A program made the position numbers and the translations under genes. Positions 23,001 through 30,807 of a stretch of DNA of 64,000 nucleotides are shown here, one piece after another. The first letter of the stretch is position 1, and each line of letters opens with the position of its first letter. This DNA is from Sipunculus nudus (lineage: Eukaryota; Annelida; Sipuncula; Golfingiida; Sipunculidae). The notes below the pieces were generated by a model. That model was not told the origin of the DNA and did not search any database. It saw nothing but the letters and a program-made list of their open reading frames with translations. Location: positions 5,356,576 through 5,420,575 of the forward strand of contig CM049309.1 of assembly GCA_026874595.1 (NCBI GenBank). Reading direction: 5' to 3'.

Positions 23001-24326
23001 CGATGCTCTTTACTGAGACTTCAATGGTCCGCCTTAATGTCGGTCGAGCATCGCAAAATAATATTTGGACGCACGTCCGAGCGCCTAGCAGGCATCGTTG
23101 GGATCGTCCGGGCCCCGCTGGACACTAAGGATATTTTTTTTACCTTAATAACGAGGGGACTTTGGACGACCCCCTAAATCCACCAGCGATACACGCTAGA
23201 AGCCCCGGCGAGCTGCTGCCGAGCAAAATTTTCCAGCATGTCCTCGTCGCCATTTAACTCCGCGCTAAAGAGCGACAAGCTCCCCCAACGAGCATTTTTA
23301 AAACTAAGAACCCTTGTAACATATGCTAGAGGCCCTTTCTAGATCAATTTGGCCTTGGGCTAACGATGACTTCACACTTACATTACAACCAAAGATTTAA
23401 AAATAAATAACAATTTTCAAGAGATTTTAAAGAACCCTGTCTGAACACAACGAACTTAATGCCATTCCGTCAGCTCAGTGTACTACTTTGTCACACTTGC
23501 TCTTCAAACCGTGGGAAAATCGTGACAAACTAAACAGCTACTTCCCTATATTTCTCTTTTTATATAACGAATATAAACATGGTATTAATGTCAGGTAGTA
23601 ACGTCGATCCTTTTAGCTGTGTGTTATTCAGTTTTTATTCAACTGATATCGCTCATGTAACCACCGCTATCTGTCTGTGCATGTCTCTATTTGACAATTC
23701 ACATCAGTTAGTTATAGTGAAAGCACGGCATTATCAGTTATGAACACCTACATCTGATGTTACAATTGAAATGCTGTATATTTAAGCAAGATTTTGTTAA
23801 ACCTCAAAGAAACACATGTTTCTGGGTATTTTTAATGCTTATCTAGTCTATATGTTTCTTTCAAATAAAGGACACAGTACAGCAAATTTATATAATCCAT
23901 GTATAATGTTAGTGATATCATTTTAAATTTAATTTCTCTCAATTAAAATGTATCACTATATTTTTTAAAAATTATTCTCATTAAATTGACTAAAGGTTAC
24001 AAATGGATTCGTATACGACCTTATATAAGCACATATTAAAAAAATTATCCCTCATATGTTTTATTGTTTCTATATGCAGTGTTAGGAAACTTTGCCAAAT
24101 CTTAATACAAATAATATAATCAAGTGTTACAACATGGCTCTGTGCAAATTCACCTTCGGGAACAAAACACAACAATAAATTGGATGACCCAGTTGAGAGA
24201 ACGGACATAATTACCTGTGACACGGAGTCCAGCCATGGCTTGAAAAGACCTTATGCCATCCTGCAGTTCATGATTACCGGGAGCTCGACCGCTTCGGCGG
24301 AGATGCCCGTATCGCAGTAAATAATC
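7344..24326 (-). CDS. Matrix metalloproteinase gene B (propeptide, catalytic, hinge, hemopexin; signal exon not resolved)
   Basis: Zinc-dependent extracellular endopeptidase, MMP family. Ten exons: 24326-24215, 21534-21427, 14622-14525, 13952-13757, 13226-13068, 12784-12611, 11903-11752, 8899-8755, 8119-7932, 7403-7344. They sum to 1392 bp with matching phases at every junction, giving 463 codons and a TAG stop. Residues 1-37 are the propeptide helices. KRCGNKD at 51-57 is a divergent cysteine switch. RKKR at 66-69 is a furin-type site. Residues 74-225 are the catalytic domain, with [11 protein letters not shown] at 181-191 and Met-turn ALMSP at 197-201. A Thr/Pro-rich hinge follows. Cys261 and Cys460 should close the four-bladed hemopexin propeller. 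Size and order match secreted furin-activated MMPs. A 5' signal-peptide exon is required but not firmly identified. The intron between exons 2 and 3 is about 6.8 kb and mostly satellite. Confidence 0.93.
7932..8119 (-). CDS. MMP gene B exon: hemopexin blades 3-4
   Basis: The exon encodes [20 protein letters not shown], then [19 protein letters not shown] and ends LSEHFDV. The acceptor is TTTAAG|GT and the donor GTG|GTGAGT in phase 0. A CTCF-like sequence lies inside this coding exon at about 8017-8031. Confidence 0.92.
8755..8899 (-). CDS. MMP gene B exon: hemopexin blades 2-3
   Basis: The exon encodes [20 protein letters not shown], then [14 protein letters not shown] and GRVFFTKG. Its length is 145 bp, identical to the equivalent gene C exon, with the same phases (0 in, 1 out). 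The acceptor is GATTCAG|CGC and the donor AAAG|GTAAAA. Confidence 0.93.
9080..9126. repeat. (TA)n microsatellite
   Basis: This tract abuts the CCGTAACA end of the retroelement remnant. A matching (TA)n tract lies at its other end (10306-10340), suggesting insertion into a TA microsatellite. Confidence 0.95.
9127..9712 (-). mobile_element. LTR-retrotransposon 3' end: R/U5-like region
   Basis: On the minus strand there is a TATA-like box (TTATAAATA, 9700-9708), then about 400 bp to AATAAA (9282-9287), ending in CCGTAACA at 9127 against a (TA)n tract. That is LTR-like: promoter, polyadenylation signal and a terminal CA. The left part of the LTR is missing because the RNase H frame runs straight into it. 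Confidence 0.55.
9713..10111 (-). pseudogene. Ty3/Gypsy-type Pol fragment: RNase H domain
   Basis: The 133-residue minus-strand frame carries the RT-linked RNase H of Ty3/Gypsy elements: [15 protein letters not shown] (first Asp), [18 protein letters not shown] (Glu), [17 protein letters not shown] (Asp) and [13 protein letters not shown]. The usual ADALSR continuation is cut to ADCK and a stop where LTR sequence begins. No reverse transcriptase core, integrase, protease or Gag is present, so it cannot move on its own. Confidence 0.85.
10113..10128 (-). other. tRNA-Pro-type primer binding site
   Basis: On the minus strand TGGGGGCTCGTCCGGG starts three bases after an LTR-like end (CGTAACA). 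To my knowledge this 16-mer complements the 3' end of animal tRNA-Pro and is the priming site of many gammaretroviruses. It is fused almost directly to the RNase H frame, implying deletion of everything between. Confidence 0.6.
10132..10305 (-). mobile_element. Short LTR-like element with tRNA-like (Pol III) boxes
   Basis: This 174-bp segment reads on the minus strand from TGTTACGGGGTGACATAAA to CTTCGTAACA, with matching terminal inverted bases (TGTTACG/CGTAACA). Inside it has an A-box-like TATCGAAGCGG and a perfect B box, GGTTCGAATCC, at tRNA-like spacing. A tRNA-Pro-type primer site follows. A second copy lies at 25545-25698. It could also be a tRNA-derived SINE whose ends mimic an LTR. Confidence 0.6.
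10306..10340. repeat. (TA)n microsatellite
   Basis: Right-hand partner of the 9080-9126 tract, on the other side of the retroelement remnant. Confidence 0.95.
10342..10500. repeat. Fragment of a DNA-transposon-type dispersed repeat
   Basis: GTCGAACCTGTCTAAAGG, TTTAGACCACCCTTGAATG and CCAGGGTGGTC resemble widespread mariner-type MITE ends. The left end is cut by a (TA)n tract and no clean terminal repeats are visible. Confidence 0.35.
10549..11551 (+). mobile_element. Pearl/Helentron-like non-autonomous element with internal tandem repeats
   Basis: It starts ACTAGATGTGTCGGAACGAC with a small TGTCGGAACGACA palindrome. About five 160-180 bp units follow (each with GGTCAACCGGGACGAAACGC, CTGTAACTGG and AGGCCAATATCTGCAGGCAT), then a GACGGAAG microsatellite. 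It ends in a hairpin, GCCCCGGCCACTTTGTGGC plus GGGGGCAT. Internal tandem repeats between small terminal hairpins are characteristic of the bivalve pearl family. It sits in a gene B intron. Confidence 0.7.
11752..11903 (-). CDS. MMP gene B exon: hemopexin blades 1-2
   Basis: The exon encodes [20 protein letters not shown], then [14 protein letters not shown] and IFYFFK. The DPGYPKSI and LDAA patterns are hallmarks of hemopexin repeats. Phase is 1 in and 0 out, as in gene C. Confidence 0.93.
12472..12538 (+). repeat. 15-bp tandem repeat
   Basis: There are four and a half copies of GTGGTCTCTCTATAT (one variant GTGGTTTCTCTACAC), in the gene B intron before the hinge exon. Confidence 0.85.
12611..12784 (-). 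CDS. MMP gene B exon: hinge and first hemopexin blade
   Basis: The hinge is rich in Thr, Ser and Pro ([17 protein letters not shown]) and is a likely O-glycosylation target. It is followed by [20 protein letters not shown], the start of hemopexin blade 1 with the first disulfide Cys. The acceptor is CTCCAG|GA and the donor TCAG|GTAAGA. Confidence 0.93.
13068..13226 (-). CDS. MMP gene B exon: catalytic zinc site
   Basis: The exon encodes [20 protein letters not shown] followed by [18 protein letters not shown] and ends near ISGIQALYG. HExGHxxGxxH supplies three zinc-binding histidines and the catalytic Glu, and ALMSP is the Met-turn; all key residues are present. The acceptor is TTTTTTTCAG|AC and the donor TATG|GTAAGT. 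Confidence 0.97.
13757..13952 (-). CDS. MMP gene B exon: catalytic core, structural zinc and calcium region
   Basis: The exon begins [12 protein letters not shown] and continues [19 protein letters not shown], then [20 protein letters not shown]. The HGDGKNFDG and HAF/NVHFD segments carry the structural zinc and calcium ligands expected in MMPs. The acceptor is CGCATCAG|TTT and the donor ACAG|GTAATT in phase 1. Confidence 0.95.
14004..14040. repeat. (TA)n microsatellite
   Basis: Simple repeat just upstream of the FWSDVT exon of gene B, within about 60 bp of its acceptor. Confidence 0.9.
14525..14622 (-). CDS. MMP gene B exon: start of catalytic domain
   Basis: The exon encodes [19 protein letters not shown] and ends IIRRAFK, the first strand and helix A of the catalytic domain. 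The acceptor is TTGGTAG|AT and the donor TTCAAG|GTAAGT in phase 0. It matches gene A exon 4. Confidence 0.93.
14960..15625 (+). repeat. 37-38 bp minisatellite next to the 28-bp array
   Basis: About 17 copies of a unit like AGCACAAACATGAAATCAAG plus AGAAAGCAACAGGTGGTT, with 1-3 bp length changes. It lies in the same gene B intron and decays into the 28-bp array near 15.65 kb. Confidence 0.9.
15690..21345 (+). repeat. 28-bp minisatellite with higher-order structure, inside an MMP gene B intron
   Basis: The monomer is roughly GGTGCAAGGGAAACACTCTA plus GGAAATGC, about 200 copies. Variants occur at the CTCTAGG position (CTCTGGG, CTCCGGG, CTTTAGG, CCTTGGG), and a second monomer type contains GGGCCATATGGCGCAGGGG. 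Long blocks repeat at 1871 bp (17739 to 19610; 17968 to 19839; 18465 to 20336), with a 726-bp sub-period (17739 to 18465). It lies between the cysteine-switch exon (21427) and the first catalytic exon (14622). Long open frames on both strands follow from the repeat and are not taken as genes. Confidence 0.95.
21427..21534 (-). CDS. MMP gene B cysteine-switch exon
   Basis: The exon reads [19 protein letters not shown], then an Asn-rich stretch and IRKKRYSLH. It sits where MMPs carry PRCGxPD, but both prolines are lysine here. Length (108 bp), phase 1 at both ends and the RKKR site match gene A exon 3 (111 bp). The acceptor is TTAAAG|GT and the donor CATG|GTAAGT. Confidence 0.88.
22141..22500 (-). 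pseudogene. hAT transposase C-terminal (dimerisation) remnant
   Basis: The minus strand at about 22486-22325 reads [20 protein letters not shown], then [19 protein letters not shown], the hAT C-terminal dimerisation signature. The stop codon follows at 22325-22327. CAGGGTCGGACTAGG at 22141 looks like the hAT terminal repeat. The rest of the transposase is absent, so this is a 3'-end relic in a gene B intron. Confidence 0.65.
22785..23300. repeat. GC-richer block of unknown origin
   Basis: The composition rises abruptly, with recurrent CGTCCGA and GTCCG words (CGTCCGAAACGTCCTCCGAA, ACGCACGTCCGAGCGCC). It has no protein signature in any frame and no clear terminal repeats. It is probably a dispersed element. 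Confidence 0.3.
24215..24326 (-). CDS. MMP gene B propeptide exon (first resolved)
   Basis: The exon encodes [17 protein letters not shown], then [18 protein letters not shown], clearly homologous to the gene A propeptide exon. I chose the acceptor TTTCCAG|GATTAT because it gives phase 0 and aligns with the EYLKRHG start in gene A. An alternative acceptor 16 bases upstream (TTTCAG|GGATG) would need a phase-2 upstream exon. The donor is ACAG|GTAATT. Confidence 0.85.
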
Positions 24327-24762
24327 CTGGAAATACACATCCCTGAAACATGTCCAGTGTTTTGCAACTTAAAAATATCGTTCCTTATGATACAGTTGAT
24401 TGTATCTAATGTTGTATTAAATTGAAGAGTTTGTATGTTCGGTGCTTTTCGGATACCTTTTTAGAAACGACCACAGTGAGCTGCTTAAACTTCTGATATG
24501 AAATAGCAATTGTTTGCCGAAACAATTTTTTTGGCCAGAAAAGAAATCGCCCTCCAGCTTTTTGTTTCAAAAAGACGTACAACTAAAAGTGTCATACAGT
24601 TAGGCTGTACAGGTAAACTGACACTGTGTAGGTTAATTCATCGTAATTTACCTCTTCACTGTACCATTACGGTGCAATACAACACCATTCATGGTATTTT
24701 TTATTTGAAGAATAATTTTTTTACCAATGTAACTGTATATCGTGTCATGTGAAGGAGTTACT

Positions 24763-24763
24763 A

Positions 24764-24798
<35 letters not shown>
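24763..24798. repeat. (TA)n microsatellite
   Basis: Simple repeat about 0.4 kb upstream of the gene B propeptide exon. Confidence 0.9.
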
Positions 24799-24801
<3 letters not shown>

Positions 24802-25219
24802 AATTATCGTCCTAAATACACAAATATCTCTACATAGTCTCTACTACCTTCCCTAAATCAAATGTAAATGTCTATGAAGAGAAAGAAATTCCAAGAATAC
24901 AAATGAGGCCACGTTAAGGGTTCTGTAGCAGCAAAACCATCCTCTTAATATATTAAAGAGATGTAATCAACTATGACATACCTTTCTCAGGTTAAAAACG
25001 TATCGGAGATTACTGGCATAGTATTGATCAGTATAACTAGTTAACTAGCTAGTTTCATTAAAGGTTCCGTATTACTGAGAATAGATCATATATATTCATT
25101 CTTGTGTTAAAATTGTAAATGTTATAAACCAGTTTACCTTACATTGACCTGAACACCTTTTTTTACAAAGTTCGTGACATGCAGAAGTTAGACATTGGTA
25201 TAATTAAGTATTAATCGAC

Positions 25220-25233
25220 ATACATACACACAT

Positions 25234-25279
<46 letters not shown>

Positions 25280-25280
25280 T
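25220..25280. repeat. (CA)n(TA)n compound microsatellite
   Basis: (ACAC)n runs directly into (AT)n. Confidence 0.9.
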
Positions 25281-25358
25281 ACTGCTCCCTTCCATGGTAA
25301 AGTACTTTCACTATGACGTATTGAATTTATACATGTATTATATTGATTATTTATATTT

Positions 25359-25450
25359 ATGACGGGGTGACACAAAAGCGCAACGAACTGTCTCGCTAGT
25401 AAAGCTCGCTTTCTAGCGAAGCGGTTGGATCGATGGACATCGCCCGTTTC

Positions 25451-25455
<5 letters not shown>
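25359..25455 (+). mobile_element. Truncated, inverted copy of the short LTR-like element
   Basis: GACGGGGTGACACAAAAGCG, then CTAGCGAAGCGGTTGGATC, reads in the opposite orientation to the copy at 25545. It breaks off in the B box (TTTCGAA) at a (TA)n tract, so the two copies form an inverted pair around about 90 bp of simple repeat. Confidence 0.6.

Positions 25456-25502
<47 letters not shown>
25454..25502. repeat. (TA)n microsatellite between inverted LTR-like copies
   Basis: About 23 TA repeats truncate the copy at 25359-25455 within its B box. Confidence 0.9.
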
Positions 25503-25505
<3 letters not shown>

Positions 25506-25544
25506 TATTTATATATAAATGTGTGTGTTTGTATGTGTGTGTAT

Positions 25545-25698
25545 TGTTACGAAGACAAATTGCTCAGGGGAAATATGGTTCAATCCGGGATTCAAACCCA
25601 TGTCGGTGGCGCACATGTCTGGCGTTCCAACCGCTTCGCTAGAAAAACAAGCTTTTCTATCGAGACAGTTCGGTCCGGATTTATGTCACCCCGTAACA
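25545..25698 (-). mobile_element. Solo copy of the short LTR-like element
   Basis: This 154-bp copy has ends TGTTACGGGGTGAC and CTTCGTAACA on the minus strand, a perfect A box TAGCGAAGCGG and a B box with one mismatch (GGTTTGAATCC). It is flanked by GTAT on both sides, a possible 4-bp target-site duplication, although the surroundings are simple repeat. Confidence 0.65.
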
Positions 25699-25763
25699 GT
25701 ATATATATATGTGTTTCTGTGTTTTAATAGTTACGTGACAGAATAGATGACATTTCACATTAC

Positions 25764-25870
25764 CGTTGGGTCTGTCGTAACTGTTGGAGGCGCCCACGTG
25801 ACCTGACAGATCAAGATAACGCTGAGGTACTGAGAGAGCATCTTCCTCAGTCTCCTGTATCACCGTCTCA
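25764..25870 (-). CDS. Possible exon upstream of MMP gene B (unrecognised)
   Basis: The open minus-strand segment encodes ETVIQETEEDALSVPQRYLD, then LSGHVGASNSYDRPN. It is bounded by an acceptor-like ATTACCAG and a donor-like ACG|GTAATG. The composition looks coding, and position and strand would suit a 5' exon of gene B. However, its phases (2 in, 1 out) do not join the phase-0 start of the propeptide exon, so either another exon intervenes or it is spurious. I recognise no family. Confidence 0.2.
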
Positions 25871-26361
25871 CTGGTAATATAGTCATGTCTTAATCAAGAC
25901 CACGTCGAGTTGGTCATGTCGTATTTCCACGCTTCAGTTACAGGATATAGTCACATTATAAATACAGGCTGTGTCGGTACTATGCACGCGATCACACCGA
26001 CATATATTTACATATACGTAAGTCGTATATCGTCACAGATGACAAGATAAAATCATAACATTGGTGATGTCGTGTGTTCTCATCTCCCTACACACGTAAT
26101 TTGATTATCTCATCTACGATTTGCCTCTATGTGTATATTAATATAATACGTTTGCGTTTATAATTTCTTTAATCACTATATATTCTTTACCGATGTTAGT
26201 CTCATCAGAGACTTTGCCTACCCGGTTCTGTGGGCTTGTTTATGCTTGACATATAGCAAAGAACCTATATCAACGTATATACCTATGCGCCTGTATGCCT
26301 GAAAAATTTCAGCACGCATGTGTGCTTCCATGCGTGAAGTGGCAGAAGTGGCAATAAGTAC

Positions 26362-26403
26362 AGCGAGCACATAGACATACAGGAGATCCCCTACCCCCAC
26401 CAA
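26362..26403 (-). CDS. Possible signal-peptide exon for MMP gene B
   Basis: The minus-strand ATG at 26403 opens a frame beginning MVGVGDLLYVYVLAVLIATS, shaped like a secretory signal peptide. The frame continues to about 26218. It is the best signal-like sequence upstream of gene B on the right strand. No convincing phase-0 donor is visible; the nearest plausible one is ATAG|GTATAT in phase 1. The exon end is therefore unknown and the link to gene B is inference. Confidence 0.25.
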
Positions 26404-26899
26404 AAGGCACTGGCTTAGCCTTATTATACAAGGAATATTTTAGGTCACTCGGACCCTATATGAAAAAAATTCGCTCCTGTGATGATTATTTGTCACCCAT
26501 ATTCGGACATTTACACTTACATTTCTTTGGAGAGGCGTTCCACACATATATCGACGATCACAAAAGTCCACATAATCAAACTAAATAATCACTACGTCCT
26601 GTTTACTCCTCTTTGTTCATAGCACATGAAAGTTCACATGTTTACACGTCTCCGGATCACATGATCGCCTGGCACAAGTGACATTGGAATGTCAGCTCTT
26701 AGCTCAGTCCACCCACACTGTATACACACACAGGGATTCGCCAGCGACTACGCCACTAATTAGCTCATCTTCGCTCTGAAGTACGCGCTTGTCCCTCAAG
26801 GCAAAGTCCAGAAAGCACTGACAGTTAGGCTCACAGCGTACTCTGTAGTAATACGGATGAAATGTCATTTTAAAGCTGATGTATCCTGGATTCATCCAG

Positions 26900-28849
26900 C
26901 ATCAAGTACCTGAATATGCCCCCGCATGACAATATTCAGTACCACTTTCGTTTCGCGTGAATTATCCTGGCCTGTTACTGGACGCATTCACGGTAGACCC
27001 ATATCGCCGGATTACCAGTCTGTTGGTTATTACGATATCCACTCTGAAGTCCGTTACAGAGGTATCTACGTGGCCGTCCTCAGACACTGACATTCTACTG
27101 ATAAAAGTGTACCTATATTAGAAAAGGAGTTACCCCACTTTTTCTGTAGTTCACTTGTGTCATCAGAGGCTTGTTTTTATGTCAAACTCCAAATATTTAG
27201 TTCATTGTACCCACTGCAGTTTCTTGACAGGAGGAAAAATATCCTACTGTGAGATTTCCTGACAATTTGTGTTTTTCTCCATTTATACAGTTTTTTTTGT
27301 ATTGTAATGCACTTCTTAATCCTCAGCATAAATGTAACAAACATCGAACACTTTTTTTCAAACTGCGTAATGTTGGTGCAATTATAGTTACATCGTCAGC
27401 ATATGACAAACAACCAGTTAATATATGTCATATACATGACAGTCATAGCTATGACCGACGCAGATACATTTTTAAGGTAAGCAGTGGTTGTAACAGCTCA
27501 ATCAAGAAGGAGGGGGGGGGGGGGTGCAGAGGTTTTTCAACTTTTTTGACCCTAAAGAATCTTGAAACAGAAAACAAAACAGGCTTAATATTGAAAAGCC
27601 TTTCCGCCTCGCACCATTTGTTTTCTTACTTACTTATGCATGTAGGAGTCATTTTTGAAGCCTTTTGGCATCCCCGGTACACTTGGTCACCTCGGCCAAG
27701 GTGTTGAAAGTTCTTGTTTGCAGGAAATGTGAGCAAAAAAAAAAAAAAAACATGAGTACACACATAAACTCCGCTCTTGCCTAAGGACCATCTCTTTTGG
27801 ACATCCCCCTTATGATAAGGAAGACAACATCGCTCTTCTAAGAGAACATTTTGTTTGTTCAAGAAGAGCAACAGCAGCTACGCCTATTCTATGACGATCG
27901 CCTGAACATCCCCTCTGACCCCTCCTCTGGGCAAACCTAGAGTCATTGGTTTATCTTTGGCCAATAATTTGATTGAAATTAAAGTAGTTATACCTTATTT
28001 TCACAATTTTTTAATAATTCTTATTTGATTTATATGACCCAATACACGACATTCATCAACATATTATAGAAGAGACATGCATCTATGCATGTGTTTAAAC
28101 TTCCAACAAGTTGCCACATTAATTCAACAGATTATAGGAAGAAATGTAAACTTTCTCTCTACCCCTTCTAGAATATATTTTAGATAAATGTATGAAGAAA
28201 CTAAAAGAGTTCGGCTGATATTCTGTCGCAGTTGCAGAGTATGAGCAGACCCACATATTTAACTGTCATATTCACCAAAAATTCCCCCTCCTGGCATAAT
28301 AAAAATTATTTCTTGTTTTCCATGTACCAGTATACCATGTATTCCATGTATAAACATACATATTTATACCATGCTTGTAAAACAAGTCAACTTATTTCCG
28401 GGAAAAACATATCAAATGAAATCACACTCCATGCATAATAATTGTAAAATAATTTAATATAAATGTAAACATATAGATGGAAAAGTAAACTGTTGTAATA
28501 GTTCATTTAAATACAATATATAGTATGTCGCTTCACCTAATTAATGAAAAATATGAAAAAGTACCAATACATCAAACAGGGATATTCTTAATTTGATTAA
28601 CCTAAAGTATATAAAGAGAAAGACACAAATATGGAAGAAGTACGCATAAATTAAAAAGATGTGTGAACTACAAAAAGTATATGAACATGATAAGAATCCC
28701 AACTACAAAATAACAATATAACCTGATAGTGCGTCTGTATGTATTATGACGAAAGCGACATTTTGAGTCTTCAGTAAAGCACTCAATAATACACGATTGC
28801 TAAATATAAGCTTAGACATATGAAATCTTCACTGATGCTACACAGGCAT
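26900..28849. other. Region without recognised genes
   Basis: AT-rich DNA between gene B and the SLC5 locus. A 152-codon plus-strand frame at 27249-27707 includes a poly(G)-encoded Gly run and no recognisable domain. I see no supported gene. Confidence 0.5.
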
Positions 28850-30566
28850 TTTTATGCCTCAGCCACAAAGTGGCCGGGGCATATAGTTTTACCCATGTCC
28901 GTCATTCCGTCATTCCGTCCCTCCGTCCTTCCGAAATAAAACGGTTGTACCTTTTTTTCGCAATGCCTGCAGATATTGGCCTGATTTTTGGTGTGTGGGC
29001 AGATAATGACAAGTTACAGATCGAGTTCGCGTTTCGTTCTGGTTGACCTACTTTTGACCGTTTTACGGCTCCTTAACTTAGAAAATTTCATGAAAAATAG
29101 AAATTTTCAAGACAAATACACATGTACGGACTTTTTTTTCGCAATGCCTGCAGATATTGGCCTGATGTTTGGTGTGTATGCAGATATTGACCAGTTACAG
29201 ATCGAGTTTGCGTTTCCTCCCGGTTGACCTACTTTTGATTGTTTTACGGCTCCTTAACTTAGAAAATTTCATGAAAAATAGAAATTTTCATGACAAATAC
29301 ACATGTACGGACTTTTTTCGCAATGCCTGCAGATATTGGCCTGATTTTTAGTGTGTATGCAGATAATGACCAGTTACAGATCGAGTTTGCGTTTCGTACC
29401 GGTTGACCTACTTTTGATTGTTTTACGGCTCCTAAACATAGAAAATTTCATGAAAAATATAAATTTTCATGACAAATGTACATGTACAGCCGTTTTTAGC
29501 CCTCAGCTCATAGGCTGATGGGCTATTGTCGTCACCCAAGCTGTCCGTCTATCCGTCCATCTGTCTGTCGGGTGTCCGTCCGTCCGTCCGTCCGTTCCGC
29601 GTCTGTTAACTTTTACTTTGTGAGCGGGATATCTCTAAAAGGATTCACCGTTGGAATTTTATTTCATCAGTGAAGATGTATATCGATAAAATCTCAGTTA
29701 AGTTCGAATATGGGTGACCTTGACCCATTTTTCTACATTTTAGAGCTGATTATAATAAAACACTCAGAAGCTTATATCTCAGGAACCATTGTGTGGATTT
29801 TCACAAAACTTACTATGATCATTGGGACTGATGGTCTGTACGTGCTGCACAATTTTGGTGGCGTCACCTGCAATTTCTGATTTTTTTATGAAATTTTATC
29901 AGATTTTTCAATTTTGGCCTTTGTACAGGATATCTCCAAAGGTATTCAACTAAGGAACTTCATTACTTCAGTGCTTTGGCATCATATTTACAAAATCTTG
30001 GTCAGGTTCAAAGATGGGTGGTCTTGACCTACTTTTCAAGGTCACAGAGCTTAGTATAGAAAAAAAAAACTTAGGGGGATATTTCTCAGGAAGCATTTGG
30101 TGGATTGTTATAAAACATGGTACATACCTCTCCAATTTAAATTTATAACTGATTACCAGCTTTTGCTAATATTCTAGTTTCGCAATGCAATGCTTACAGA
30201 TACTGGCCCAATGTTTGGTCTGTGGGCGCATAATAACCACTTACAGGTCGAGATCGCGTTTCGTCCCAGTTAACCTATTTTTGACCATATGACAGATCCT
30301 GAACATAGAAAATTTCATGAAAGACAGAAATTTTTATGAAAAATGCACATGTATTGACTTTTTTTCATAATGCCTGCATACTGGCCTGATTTTTGGTGTG
30401 TTCCTTGATAATGACCCGTTACAGATCGAGTTTGCATTTTGCCCTTCTTGACCTACTTTTGACCATACAAAACCTCCTGAACTTAAAAAAAATTTACAAA
30501 ATTTAACAAATGTATCTAATTTGCCCCAGGCGGGGGCATTCGTGTCGTACCGACATATCTAGTTTA
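28850..30566 (-). mobile_element. Second pearl/Helentron-like element, inverted and interrupted
   Basis: The ends and about 178-bp internal units are the same as the 10.5-kb copy but in reverse orientation. The terminal hairpin lies at 28858-28885 and the ACGACACGAATGCCCCCGC end at about 30530-30566. A different repeat (29497-30178) interrupts the tandem units. Confidence 0.7.
29497..30178. mobile_element. Distinct repeat nested in the 28.9-30.6 kb element
   Basis: It begins with an imperfect hairpin (AGCCCTCAGCTCATAGGCTG), then GTCCGTCCGTCCGTCCGTCC and internal phrases repeated about 290 bp apart (GGATATCTC..AAGG.ATTCA; TGGGTG.CCTTGACC). The host units resume at CGCAATGC near 30181. It is a different family of the same general design. 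Confidence 0.5.
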
Positions 30567-30807
30567 ATCTGACTGTTAAGCTTTAGAGGAAGTGATAAAG
30601 TAATTTAAAATTGTCTAAATTACATTTAGCCAATGACTGAACCAATTTCAAAATACATAACTGTACCCGTCTTTTCAATTCTGTTTATCATCTTTATTGT
30701 GAACTGCTTACATTTATAGTCAAATCCTACACAACTAACATTCGCGGACTCAGTGTAGGGGTCATAATCTTTACCGTCCTCCTCCCACTTCAAGCACATT
30801 CAAAAGT

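Noticed and set aside
26704-26895. 63-codon minus-strand frame with a Cys-rich segment (RVRCEPNCQCFLDFALRD)
   Set aside because: It looks somewhat coding, but I recognise no family. An in-frame stop lies just upstream of the ATG and no convincing splice sites join it to gene B.
27249-27707. 152-codon plus-strand frame
   Set aside because: It has no recognisable domain, a Gly run from a poly(G) tract, and composition typical of chance frames in AT-rich DNA.
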